Origin: Desulfocarbo indianensis
GTDB taxonomy: Bacteria > Desulfobacterota > Desulfarculia > Desulfarculales > Desulfarculaceae
Assembly (NCBI GenBank): GCA_001184205.1
Contig: LBMP01000008.1
Location: 62,001 to 126,000, forward strand
Length of the DNA stretch: 64,000 bases
Direction: 5' to 3'
Shown: piece by piece, positions 27,040 to 36,652 of the stretch
Layout: each line of letters starts with the position of its first letter
Numbering within the stretch: position 1 is the stretch's first letter
Position numbers and translations under genes: made by a program
Notes under the pieces: generated by a model
Told to the model about the DNA's origin: nothing
The model's input: the letters and a program-made list of their open reading frames with translations, nothing else
The model's database searches: none

Positions 27040-27174
27040 TCAAGTCGTGGCTTTGTCCTGCGGTTTGTGATTTCCGCAACGGCAGTAATCACAATTGCCA
27101 TCGCAATGGCAGCCGCTGTGCTTGTGGCCATGCTTGAGCATGGGCAACTGATTCTCGGCTCTGTTCTCCGGCAT
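27040..27174 (-). CDS. Small Cys/His-rich putative metal-binding protein
   Basis: A 44-residue protein starting at ATG 27174 after a good ribosome-binding site (GGAGAGGAGAG). Residues 15-36 hold four His and five Cys (pattern HGHKHSGCHC, DGNCDYCRCGNH), ending PQDKATT. It lies 28 bp upstream of the porin gene on the same strand. The density of Cys/His and strong translation signal support a real gene that binds a metal, or delivers or stores iron or zinc. I do not recognise a named family. Confidence 0.65.
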   Translation of the reverse strand: MPENRAENQLPMLKHGHKHSGCHCDGNCDYCRCGNHKPQDKATT

Positions 27175-27364
27175 GCAGCTCTCCTCTCCGGAAAAGGGTC
27201 CCGGATGAAAAAGTTATTTAATTAGTTGGTTAGCTCTCTAGGGCGCCCTTGGCGGGGAAGGGCGAGTGGTTATGGGAACCAGCGCGCCTGAATACCCAAC
27301 GCCGTTCACCCCTCATGGCGTTATAAACGCCCACGCCGACCTCGAAGGCCAAAGCCCCGTCCAT
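27175..27364 (-). promoter_or_regulatory. Leader of the small Cys/His gene and porin
   Basis: AT-rich core on the minus strand, with CTAACCAACTAATT around 27218-27231 about 45 bp before the small gene. A similar CTAACTAAGG occurs just upstream of feoA (29968-29977). CTAAC-type half-sites resemble DtxR-family boxes, so both may be targets of the DtxR-like regulator at 31367; this is a weak two-site observation. Confidence 0.35.
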
Positions 27365-27569
27365 TCAAATCCTCCCATCGTTTACGTGAATCATAAGAGC
27401 CTCGTGGTCGATTGGACGGCAGCCGGGGCATCGGCCCGATCCGCCCCGGCTGCCGCCGCAACCGCACCAGTTATGGCCGCCTTTGGCGCTAAACCATGCT
27501 GATATCTCTCCAAAGAAGCAGCGCCGCCGTAACGGCCACTATGCTGAACTCCGTAATTGTCCGGGCCAT
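27365..27569 (-). pseudogene. FeoB-associated Cys-rich membrane protein, frameshifted
   Basis: Starts at ATG 27569, 5 bp after the feoB stop. Frame 1 gives MARTITEFSIVAVTAALLLW then RDISMV and a TAG at 27489-27491: one membrane helix. In the +1 frame, entered just before that stop, the reading continues WFSAKGGHNWCGCGGSRGGSGRCPGC and ends at 27365. Helix plus KGG and a CGCGG..CPGC tail is the architecture of the FeoB_associated family that follows feoB in many bacteria. A single extra base, a sequencing error or a +1 frameshift would each explain it. Confidence 0.6.
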
Positions 27570-27574
27570 GGGGC

Positions 27575-29713
27575 CTAACCCAAACCCAACAGCTTGCCGC
27601 CCTGGTTGATCAAGAGGGCCAGCAGGTAAGCCAAACCGGTGGTGTAGAGCATGCTGAACAAGGCCCAGCCCCAGGAGCCTGATTCCTTTTTGATCACCGC
27701 CACGGTGACGAAGCAGGGCGCGTAAACCATCACGAAGATCATGAGACCGAAGGCCATGAGCGGGTTCCAGCCCGGCTCCCTGGCCAGGCGCCCGCTCAGG
27801 CCGCTGGCTTCTTCCGGGTCCACCTCGCCCAGGCTGTAGGCCGTGCCCAGGGTGGCCACCACCACTTCCTTGGCGGCGAAGCCGCCCACCAGGGCCACGT
27901 TGGTGCGCCAGTCAAAGCCCAGGGGAGCGGTGACCACGCTTAAGGCGCTGCCCAGGCGGCCGGCGAAGGAATGAGCCAGCTCGGCCTGGGCCTGCTGGTA
28001 TTGGAGCTCCTGCCTGGCCTCTTCACCGGCCGCCGCGGCGACGCGGGCTTCCCATTGGGCCGCCTGTTCCTCGGGCAGGCCCGGCATGCTCATCAGGGCC
28101 CACATGAGCACGCTTACGGCCAGGATCACGGTCCCCGCCTTCTTGACGTATTGCCAGGTGCGTTCCCAGGTGTGGATGAAAAGGCCGCGCAAGGTGGGCA
28201 GCCGGTAGGGCGGCAGCTCCATGACAAAGGGCGAGGTCTCGCCCTTGAGCACGGTCCAGCGCAGTACCCTGGCCGCCAGGAGCGCCAGGCTCCAGGAAAT
28301 CAGGGTCAGGGCGAAAAGCGCCTCCGCCTGGCGGGCCGCGAAAAAGGCGGCGATCAACAGGGCGTAGACCGGCAGCTTGGCCCCGCAGTTCATGAAGGGG
28401 ATGGTGAGCATGGTGGCCAGGCGCGCCTTGGGGTCCTTCAAGGTGCGGGTGGCCATCACCGCGGGCACCGCGCAGCCCCCGCTGATGCCCCCCCCCACGA
28501 TGAGGGGCACCACGCTGTTGCCGTGCAGGCCGAAGCTTCTCAATACCCGGTCCAGCAGGTAGGCGACGCGGGCCATGTAACCAGAGTCTTCCATGATGGC
28601 TATAGCGAAGAACATGAACATGATGAGCGGCACGAAACCCAATACGCCGCCCACGCCGTCGATGACGCCGCTCACGATGAGGGATTGCAGAGGGCCTTCG
28701 GGAATAGAGGCATGGACCGCGCCGCCCAACCAGCCGAAAAAAACCTCCAACCAGGCCACCGGAGTTTCGCTGGCCCAGAATACGAATTCATAAATTCCGT
28801 AAAGCACCGCCAATAGGAAAAGGGGGCCCAAGAGGCGGTTGGTGAGCACCTTGTCTATCTTGTCGCTGAGCTCCAGCCGCTGGGCTCTGGTTTCCTCGAC
28901 GGCCTGGCGGTAGATGCTGCTGAGGAAGCCGTAGCGGTAATCAGCGATCACGCCGGCCGGATCGTCGCCCAGGGTTTTGTTGATGCGTTCCGCCAGTTCG
29001 CGGCGCAGCGGAGACAAATTGCCGGCCAGCCCCGGGTCCTGCTCCACTTGCCTGATGATCTCGGCGTCGTTCTCCAGGAGCTTCAAGCCGACCCAGCGGG
29101 GGCTGAGAGGATGCCAAATCAGGCTCTGCCCGTTGAAGTTGTTCACCAGTTTCAGCAGGGCCTGGTCCACGTCCTGCCCATAGGAGATTTGCAGAGGCTT
29201 CCAACCGTTGCCATGGGAGACCAGATCGGCGGCCGCGGACAGCAGTTCCTTCATGCCGCGGCCTTGGCGGGCCACGGTGGGCACCACCGGCACTCCCAAC
29301 AGCCGGCTCAGTTTTTCCTCGTCGATGTGGAGCCCTTTTTTTTCGGCCACGTCCACCATGTTCAGGGCGATGACCACCGGCACGCCGAGTTCCATGAACT
29401 GCACGGCCAGGTAGAGATTGCGCTCCAGGTTGGAGGCGTCCACCACGTCCACCACCACGTCGGGCTTTTCTTTGATGATGAAGTTGCGGGCCACCACCTC
29501 TTCCAGGGAGTAGGCGGTCAGGCTGTAGGTGCCGGGCAAATCCACCACGTTGATTTGCCGATGGTCCAGGCGGGCTTGGCCCCATTTCTTTTCCACGGTG
29601 ACGCCGGGGTAATTGCCCACATGCTGGCGCGCGCCGGTCAGGGCGTTGAACATGGAGGTCTTGCCCGAGTTGGGATTGCCGGCCAAGGCGATGGTCAGGT
29701 TTTGCTTAAGCAT
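27575..29713 (-). CDS. feoB: Ferrous iron transporter FeoB
   Basis: Fe(II) transporter of 712 residues, slightly short of the E. coli protein but usual for anaerobes. The cytosolic G domain has AGNPNSGKTSMFN (G1), VVDLPGTYSL (G3) and ALNMVD (G4). A helical GDI-like region follows, then a polytopic membrane domain with two Gate motifs (GGGISGGCAVPAVMATRTL, MNCGAKLPVYALLI). It begins directly after the feoA stop codon. Regulation by the neighbouring DtxR-type protein is likely from context. Confidence 0.96.
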   Translation of the reverse strand: MLKQNLTIALAGNPNSGKTSMFNALTGARQHVGNYPGVTVEKKWGQARLDHRQINVVDLPGTYSLTAYSLEEVVARNFIIKEKPDVVVDVVDASNLERNLYLAVQFMELGVPVVIALNMVDVAEKKGLHIDEEKLSRLLGVPVVPTVARQGRGMKELLSAAADLVSHGNGWKPLQISYGQDVDQALLKLVNNFNGQSLIWHPLSPRWVGLKLLENDAEIIRQVEQDPGLAGNLSPLRRELAERINKTLGDDPAGVIADYRYGFLSSIYRQAVEETRAQRLELSDKIDKVLTNRLLGPLFLLAVLYGIYEFVFWASETPVAWLEVFFGWLGGAVHASIPEGPLQSLIVSGVIDGVGGVLGFVPLIMFMFFAIAIMEDSGYMARVAYLLDRVLRSFGLHGNSVVPLIVGGGISGGCAVPAVMATRTLKDPKARLATMLTIPFMNCGAKLPVYALLIAAFFAARQAEALFALTLISWSLALLAARVLRWTVLKGETSPFVMELPPYRLPTLRGLFIHTWERTWQYVKKAGTVILAVSVLMWALMSMPGLPEEQAAQWEARVAAAAGEEARQELQYQQAQAELAHSFAGRLGSALSVVTAPLGFDWRTNVALVGGFAAKEVVVATLGTAYSLGEVDPEEASGLSGRLAREPGWNPLMAFGLMIFVMVYAPCFVTVAVIKKESGSWGWALFSMLYTTGLAYLLALLINQGGKLLGLG

Positions 29714-29956
29714 TTAAAGCTCCGCCTGCTCCACCAAAATATGATCGGCCTCGTTGTTGCGCAGCGCCAGGTTGTAGCCCTTGAGCTTGATTTCCACGGG
29801 GTCTTTCAGGGGGGCGCGGCCCATCATGAGCAGGGTAGCGCCGGTCACCAGGCCCATGTCGCGTATGCGCCGCCCCAATTCGCCGGTGGCGATAACCTTT
29901 TTTATGGTTCCGCTTTCGCCCGGTTTGAGATGACGCAGACTTCCAAAGCTGGACAT
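29714..29956 (-). CDS. feoA: FeoA, SH3-like accessory protein of ferrous iron transport
   Basis: Small cytoplasmic protein of 80 residues starting MSSFGSLRHLKPGESGTIKKV. The sequence contains the FeoA pattern RRIRDMGLVTGATLLMMGRAPLKDPVEIKLKGYNLALR. Its stop abuts the feoB start, so the two are coupled. AAGGTGGG provides the ribosome-binding site. It probably modulates FeoB GTPase or transport activity, as proposed for the family. Confidence 0.93.
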   Translation of the reverse strand: MSSFGSLRHLKPGESGTIKKVIATGELGRRIRDMGLVTGATLLMMGRAPLKDPVEIKLKGYNLALRNNEADHILVEQAEL

Positions 29957-30005
29957 GAAACACCCACCTTAGTTAGAGCATTCAAACAAACAGTCCAAAA
30001 AAAAA

Positions 30006-31184
30006 TCAGGCCGCCACTTCCTGCAAGAGCTTTTCCAGGGAGCTGGCGCCGGTGCGAGCCAACACGCGGAAAGGCTTGCCGCATTTCTTGCATTCATCCT
30101 TTACGCTGGCCATGGCGGCGTGGCTGTTGATCTGGGTTATGAAAACCACCAGATCGGACTTGCTCACCACCTGCCGCAGGCGCCGGCAACCTCCGCGCAC
30201 CTTGCCGGTATGGCATAGGCATTCACCCCCCAGCCGCTGCACCGCCTCCTTGTAATTGGTCTCCATGCGCTCAATGCCGCCGATAACCGCCACCGTGCGT
30301 CCCTTAAGCGGACAGTGGTCGCAATCGGGCAGGCCGCAGGCTTGGCCGGCTTTATTGGGGCAGGGCGGCCGGCCAAAAACCTCGGTCTCGATCTCTTCGC
30401 ATGGCATGGGCCTTGGCATTTGGGCCTGCGGCGGGTTATTCTCCTGGCTCAGGGCCAAGGCGCGCCACACGGAGAGATCATCGCGCAAGGTTTGGTTTTC
30501 CTGGTTCGCCTCGGCCAGGCGCCGCCGCAGTTCCTTGAGGTCCTTTTTAAAGCCGGCCTCCTTGGTTTGCTCGCCCGCCACGGTGGGAGAGGGCAGCGCG
30601 TGAATCCTCTCGGTGGTTTGCCTGGACTTGGCCAAAGCCAGGGCCTGGCGCAGTTCTTGGGCCTCGCGGACCAGCGCCTTGTTCTTTTGGGCCAGCTTTT
30701 TAAGCTGCTCGGCCTGCTTTTCCTGCACCGGTTTTTGGCGCAGGGCGCGCATGCCCTCCCAAACCATCAAGTGGGCCAGGCGGCGGCCCTGGGCGCTGAA
30801 ACGGGGCTCGGGTTGCCGATAGCAGGACCACAAGGGCGGCAAGCGCCACGACCATTGGCTCAGGCCCTGCTCAAGCCCTTCCGGCGGCAGGGCCGCCACC
30901 TTGACCAGGCTATGGCGATACTTCTTGTCCAATTCCTTGGCGATGTTGCGCGCCAGCTGGTCGTCTTGATGGCAGGCCCCGTGCAGGGCTTCCAAAAGGA
31001 GTTCCGGCGAGCTCGTTTTGGCGGCTTCTTCATAGCCGGAATCGCGCAGCAGCTTTTTCATGGCCTTGACTCCGTAAGCCGAGGCCAGTATCACGGTGAG
31101 ACTCACGCAGTCCTGATGCCAAACCGGCACCCCTGCTGGCGATTGAAGGCCGTGCTCTACTTCCGCTGCAAAAGTATCATACAT
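30006..31184 (-). CDS. DUF2325 domain protein
   Basis: Protein of 392 residues. The C-terminal 95 residues are a DUF2325 domain (VAVIGGIERMETNYKEAVQ, HTGKVRGGC, DLVVFITQINSHAAMASVK, CKKCGKPF). Upstream lies a cysteine group CPNKAGQACGLPDCDHCPL and a long coiled coil (about residues 150-250). The N-terminal 140 residues are unlike known domains to my eye. Function is unknown; DUF2325 genes often sit beside feoAB in anaerobes. It lies 49 bp upstream of feoA in the same direction. No strong ribosome-binding site precedes 31184, so a later Met is possible. Confidence 0.75.
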   Translation of the reverse strand: MYDTFAAEVEHGLQSPAGVPVWHQDCVSLTVILASAYGVKAMKKLLRDSGYEEAAKTSSPELLLEALHGACHQDDQLARNIAKELDKKYRHSLVKVAALPPEGLEQGLSQWSWRLPPLWSCYRQPEPRFSAQGRRLAHLMVWEGMRALRQKPVQEKQAEQLKKLAQKNKALVREAQELRQALALAKSRQTTERIHALPSPTVAGEQTKEAGFKKDLKELRRRLAEANQENQTLRDDLSVWRALALSQENNPPQAQMPRPMPCEEIETEVFGRPPCPNKAGQACGLPDCDHCPLKGRTVAVIGGIERMETNYKEAVQRLGGECLCHTGKVRGGCRRLRQVVSKSDLVVFITQINSHAAMASVKDECKKCGKPFRVLARTGASSLEKLLQEVAA

Positions 31185-31366
31185 AGCATTAAGTACTATC
31201 CCTCTAACAGTGTGGCTAAATAGTTGCCCGCTTGGGCCTTCCTCCCAGCGGGCGGCCTTGAATCAGGTTTTTAAATTAGATACATCAAACATAATTGGGT
31301 GTCAACAGAAAATGTGATAGGCTTAAAATGAAATATGAAAGGCGGGTAACGCCCGGAGGATAAATA

Positions 31367-31906
31367 ATGATATCACAAAAAACCAAAGAGCAGGAGGGTG
31401 GGGCGCTGGAGTTATCGCCCCAACTGGAAGACTATCTGGAGGCCATAGCCATCTTGCAAGAAGAAGACCGCGTAGCCCGGGCAAAGGACATTGCCGACCG
31501 CCTGGGGGTTACCCGCGCCACCGTAACCTCGGCCTTGCGCAGCCTAAGTGAAAAGGATCTCATAAATTATCAGCCCTACAGCCATATCACCCTGACCAAG
31601 GCCGGGGAGGCGCTGGCCAGCGAGATACGCCGCCGCCACCATACCTTGACGGAGTTTTTCAAGATGGTACTGCGCATGCCCGCCCAGCAGGCCGAGGAGA
31701 ACGCCTGCCGGGCGGAACACGTGCTGGACCCGGAATTGATCGACAAGATGATATTCCTGCTTTCCTTTTTGAAAAAATGCCCCCGGACCAACAATGTGTG
31801 GAGCCAGGCCTTTGATAATTTCTGCAGCGACGAGGCGAACGAGGCCGATTGCAAGGACTGCGTGGGCAAATGCCTGGCCGGCATCTATGCCTCCGAGCAG
31901 ACTTGA
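31367..31906 (+). CDS. DtxR/MntR-family metal-dependent regulator
   Basis: Regulator of 179 residues. The winged helix (LEDYLEAIAILQEEDRVARAKDIADRLGVTRATVTSALRSLSEKDLINY) is followed by a dimerisation helix set with metal-ligand candidates in RRRHHTLTEFF and CRAEHVLDPE. The C-terminal tail is unusual: four Cys in about 30 residues (NFCSDEANEADCKDCVGKC), as in DtxR-like proteins linked to feo genes in anaerobes. A strong CGGAGGA site precedes ATG 31367. It is divergent from the DUF2325-feoAB operon and is the natural candidate for its iron-responsive repressor. Confidence 0.88.
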   Translation: MISQKTKEQEGGALELSPQLEDYLEAIAILQEEDRVARAKDIADRLGVTRATVTSALRSLSEKDLINYQPYSHITLTKAGEALASEIRRRHHTLTEFFKMVLRMPAQQAEENACRAEHVLDPELIDKMIFLLSFLKKCPRTNNVWSQAFDNFCSDEANEADCKDCVGKCLAGIYASEQT

Positions 31907-32027
31907 TCATTCCTTGTCACCGCGGCAAACCGGCGAGGGGCCGCCCAAGGTCGTTTTGCCCTGCCGACGCGGCCCAGCTTGGCCTTGCCGCGGACGCCCT
32001 TAACAAAGGCCAGGTACTCGGCTGGCT

Positions 32028-33271
32028 TTACTCGTAGACCTTTTCTTCCTTGTCGCCGGCGCACTGGGCGTCCATTTCATGATCGCGCCGCGAGCCGGAG
32101 TTTTTCAGCTCCGCGTATTCGCCATACCATTCATGGGCGGTGATCATGCTCATGACCTCGTTGGTGCCGGTCCAGATGCTGGCCAGTTGCAGGTCGCGCA
32201 CGATGCGTTCCACCGGGAACACGTTGGTATAGCCGATGCCGCCCATGACCTGCATGGCATGGCGGGCGGCCTGCTGGCAGGACTCGGTGACGAACTTCTT
32301 GGTCTGGCTAACCAGGCGGCGCACCCGGTCCATGGCAACCCCGGCGTCCACCGCCCGGGCCGTGGCATAGGCCATGGCCCGACTGGCGTCCAAAAGGGTG
32401 GCGGCCTGGGCCACCTGGAAGCTCACGCCCTGGAACTGGTTGATGGGCTGGCCAAAGGCCTTGCGCCGGGTGGTGTAGGCGGTGGCCACCTCCAGGGCGG
32501 GCCGCGCCGCGCCGATGGTCATGGCCGCCGTGCCCAGGCGCTCCGGGATCATCATGGTGTTGAACACCTCCAGCGCCCCGTTCAGGCGGCCCACGATGTT
32601 GGCCTTGGGCACCCGCGCCTCGCGGAACACCACCCGGCCGGCGCCGCCGCCCCGGCAGCCCATGAGGCCGTAGAGGTATTCCACGCTGACCCCCGGCCCC
32701 TTGTCCACCACAAAGCAGGTCAGGCCCTGATGGGGCTTGGCCTGGGGATCGGTGCGGGCGTAGACCAGGAAATAGTCCGCGCCCTCCGCGCCCACGATGA
32801 AGCGCTTCTGGCCGGTGAGAAGATAATGGTCCCCGTCGGGCACGGCCTGGGTGGTGGTGCCGAAGAAATCGCTGCCGCCCCGGGGCTCGGTCAGGCACTC
32901 GGCGGCGAACATCTCGCCGGCCAGAAGCGGCTTGACGTAGCGCTCCTTCAGGTCGTCCGCGCCGTGCAGGACGATGGCGTCGCAGACCAGCTCCGCGCCC
33001 ACGCCGAAGACGCAGGCGAAGATGTAGCCCAAGACGCCCACCTCCTCCATGACCATGCAGGTACTCACCCAATCCAGGCCCCTTCCGCCCCATTGCACCG
33101 GATAGCGGCAGCCCATGAGGTTGCGCCGGCCGGCCTCGGCCAGGAACTCCTTGGGAAACTGGAGCTTGTCCTGGTCCATGTCCAGGATCATCTGGCGGGG
33201 GACCCACTTGACCAACTCGCGCACCTCGTCGCGCAGCTTAATTTGTTTCTTGTCCAGCAGAAAGTCGAACA

Positions 33272-33275
<4 letters not shown>
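32028..33275 (-). CDS. Acyl-CoA dehydrogenase
   Basis: FAD-dependent alpha,beta-dehydrogenase of acyl-CoA, 415 residues. Domain blocks are visible: CLTEPRGGSDFFGT (FAD contact), TRRKAFGQPINQFQGVSFQVAQ and MQVMGGIGYTNVFPVERIVRDLQLASIWTGTNEV. At the usual C-terminal catalytic site (YEGT) it has WTGT, but Glu is present in the IPERL helix, the position used as base in isovaleryl- and long-chain enzymes. It overlaps the acyl-CoA synthetase by 4 bp. Under LiuR-like control, a branched-chain substrate is a reasonable guess. Confidence 0.92.
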
Positions 33276-34770
<1,495 letters not shown>

Positions 34771-34774
<4 letters not shown>

Positions 34775-35187
34775 TTATCGTTCTCCATGGTTAGTTGACG
34801 CAGTCTTGCCTGCAGTTTGCGCTTGACCTTTTGCAGGTCGCGTTTGATCTCGTCCAGTTCCGCCTGGCGACGGGCTATTTCCTTCAGGGTGCGTTCGCCA
34901 TAGGCCAGGCTTCTTTGTATCTGCCCCGCCTCGTCCAGGGGGTCGTGGGCCGGGCCCAGCATCTCGGCGATTTCGTCCAGGGTGTAGCCGAAGCGCCGCC
35001 CGCGCAGCACCAGCTTGAGGCGGGCGCGGTCGCGGCGGTCGTAGAGACGGTGGTTGCCGCTGGAGCGTTGCGGGCTGATGAGGCCCTTTTCCTCGTAGAA
35101 CCGTATGGCGCGGGGCGTGAGCCCCAGCTCGGCGGCCAGCTCGGAAATGGTGTAGAGGCGCTCCCCCTCGCGCGGCTTCTCGGGCAT
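34771..35187 (-). CDS. MerR-family regulator, LiuR-like
   Basis: Regulator of 138 residues: an N-terminal MerR helix-turn-helix (YTISELAAELGLTPRAIRFYEEKGLISPQR) and wing (RLYDRRDRARLKLVLRGRRFGYTLDEIAEML), then a long dimerisation coiled coil and no metal-binding Cys. This is the architecture of LiuR and other acyl-CoA-pathway MerR proteins. ATG 35187 is preferred, with GGAGC upstream; TTG 35196 is an alternative. The operator-like palindrome sits directly upstream, implying autoregulation of the operon. Confidence 0.87.
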
Positions 35188-35203
35188 GGCTTGCAATAGC
35201 TCC

Positions 35204-35249
35204 AGTTAACGTTAACGTCAACTATAGGCGGCGGCGGCTTTCCTGTCAA
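35204..35249 (-). promoter_or_regulatory. Promoter and LiuR-like operator of the MerR-acyl-CoA operon
   Basis: On the minus strand TTGACA (35244-35249) and TATAGT (35221-35226) are 17 bp apart. The 20-bp sequence AGTTGACGTTAACGTTAACT at 35204-35223 is palindromic at 18 of 20 positions and overlaps the end of the -10 element. It resembles the ACGTTAACGT core reported for LiuR-type MerR regulators of branched-chain amino-acid degradation. Confidence 0.7.
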
Positions 35250-35375
35250 AGCGTTTTTTGGGGAGCCGGAGAAGGCAAGCAAGGCGGGGCCGAGTAAGGC
35301 CGCGGCCGCGACCCGAATCATCGTAACCGCGCAAATTTGGGCTGACTTTAAACTGGGTGCGCTGGAGGCGCGGCG

Positions 35376-35831
35376 TCAGGGGAGGGAAAGCATCTCTGCC
35401 AGGAGCGCCTGGGCCCTGGCGCCGTGGCTGCCCGGCCAGAATATCTTTCCGCAGCCGGGGCAGCGGGTAAAGCGCGGCGCAATGTGCCATACGTGATCGG
35501 GAACCTGGCCCCTGGCCTCTTCCCGGCTGATGGCCGTCACCTCCTGGCCGCAAGCAAGGCAGCGGCTGAAAAACAGGCCGGGGTCGATCTCCAGGCCCAG
35601 CCCATGCACCACCTGTTTGAGCTGCCCGGCCAGTTGGTCCGACTCGATGCAAAGCACCCCCGGCCTCTGGGCCAACCCGCGCCGCCGGGTAAGTATGGTG
35701 ATTCCCGGCCGGCCGAAGGAGGGCACTTTATCGGCCAGGCTGGCCTCCCAGCCCAAAAGCCGCAACCAGCGGGCCAGGCGGCCCAGGGTCTGTTCCACCA
35801 GAAAACGGGGTGCTTGGGCAAGCGCCGCCAT
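35376..35831 (-). CDS. Mut7-C RNase-domain protein
   Basis: Protein of 151 residues of the Mut7-C family (PIN-like fold with C-terminal zinc ribbon). The start PRFLVEQTLGRLARWLRLLGWEAS and RPGITILTRRRG are the recognisable N-terminal blocks, here with Glu (VEQ) where Asp is most usual. Two Cys pairs (RCLACGQ, RCPGCGKIFWPGSH) form the ribbon. An RNase role is predicted from the fold only. It is the last gene of the sigma factor-TPR-lipoprotein cluster, 5 bp after its neighbour. Confidence 0.82.
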   Translation of the reverse strand: MAALAQAPRFLVEQTLGRLARWLRLLGWEASLADKVPSFGRPGITILTRRRGLAQRPGVLCIESDQLAGQLKQVVHGLGLEIDPGLFFSRCLACGQEVTAISREEARGQVPDHVWHIAPRFTRCPGCGKIFWPGSHGARAQALLAEMLSLP

Positions 35832-35836
35832 GGGGC

Positions 35837-36652
35837 TCAGGGCAGCAGTTCCACCGGCACCCCTTTCAGCGGTTGAGGATCAAAGGGTGCGCCGGCCAGA
35901 ACCGGATTGATGCTCAACTCGTCGCAGTTGAGCAAGATTTTTCGTTCCCGGCTGTCGTTCAGGCTGATCTTGCGCGGATAGCTGAAAGGGCTGGCCGCCT
36001 CGAAGTCCTTGAATGAGGCTTCCATCTCATTTTCGCCGCCCCATTCGCCAATCCTGGCGGATACCACGTCGAAGCGGGTGGAATCGAAGGTCACGGCCTG
36101 TCCCACCACTCCGCCTTGGGCCGCCAGCTCCAGGATGAGCCGCTCCGCCTGCGGCGCCCGGCTCAGCTTGACGCTGTGGGCGTTTTTCACGAGGGGCACG
36201 TTGCCGGTCAAAAGGGCGTAGATTTCTTCCAAGGAGAGGTCCAGGCCCACGAAGCGGGCCAGATTACGGCGGGAGGCCCTTCCCCAAAAGGCTTTATTGG
36301 CTTGGTAATCCAAGACATAGAGCCAGGCGCCGTCGCTGACCAGCAAGAGCACCGGCCGGCTGAAAGGGCCCATGATCTCGGCCCGCAATCGGTTGGGATA
36401 GGAGCCTTGGATCAGGTGCTCCCCATTGACCTCGCCCTGCTCGCCCTCGAAGCTGATTTCGCCGCGCATGAGAAAAGACCGTACAAAGCGGCGGCGGTCC
36501 TCCAGGCGCTGAACCGCCTGGGCCGCGGTGGGCAATTCACCGATGGTAACGGATTGCTGCGGCAGGGTGCTGCAGGCGCTCAACCAAATGCCAAGGGCTG
36601 CCAGGGTCAGCATCGCCCCCAGGGGCTTGATGGAAAAACCAAAAAGGCTCAC
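35837..36652 (-). CDS. LolB-like outer-membrane lipoprotein (DUF4292 type)
   Basis: Lipoprotein of 271 residues with a hydrophobic N-terminus and lipobox LSAC (Cys27). The body (FLMRGEISFEGEQGEVNGEHLIQGSYPNRL, LLLVSDGAWLYVLDYQ) has the antiparallel-sheet pattern of LolA/LolB-like proteins. It may receive lipoproteins at the outer membrane, or be a paralogue with another hydrophobic ligand. It overlaps the TPR gene by 4 bp (ATGA), so the two are made together. Confidence 0.78.
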   Translation of the reverse strand: MSLFGFSIKPLGAMLTLAALGIWLSACSTLPQQSVTIGELPTAAQAVQRLEDRRRFVRSFLMRGEISFEGEQGEVNGEHLIQGSYPNRLRAEIMGPFSRPVLLLVSDGAWLYVLDYQANKAFWGRASRRNLARFVGLDLSLEEIYALLTGNVPLVKNAHSVKLSRAPQAERLILELAAQGGVVGQAVTFDSTRFDVVSARIGEWGGENEMEASFKDFEAASPFSYPRKISLNDSRERKILLNCDELSINPVLAGAPFDPQPLKGVPVELLP

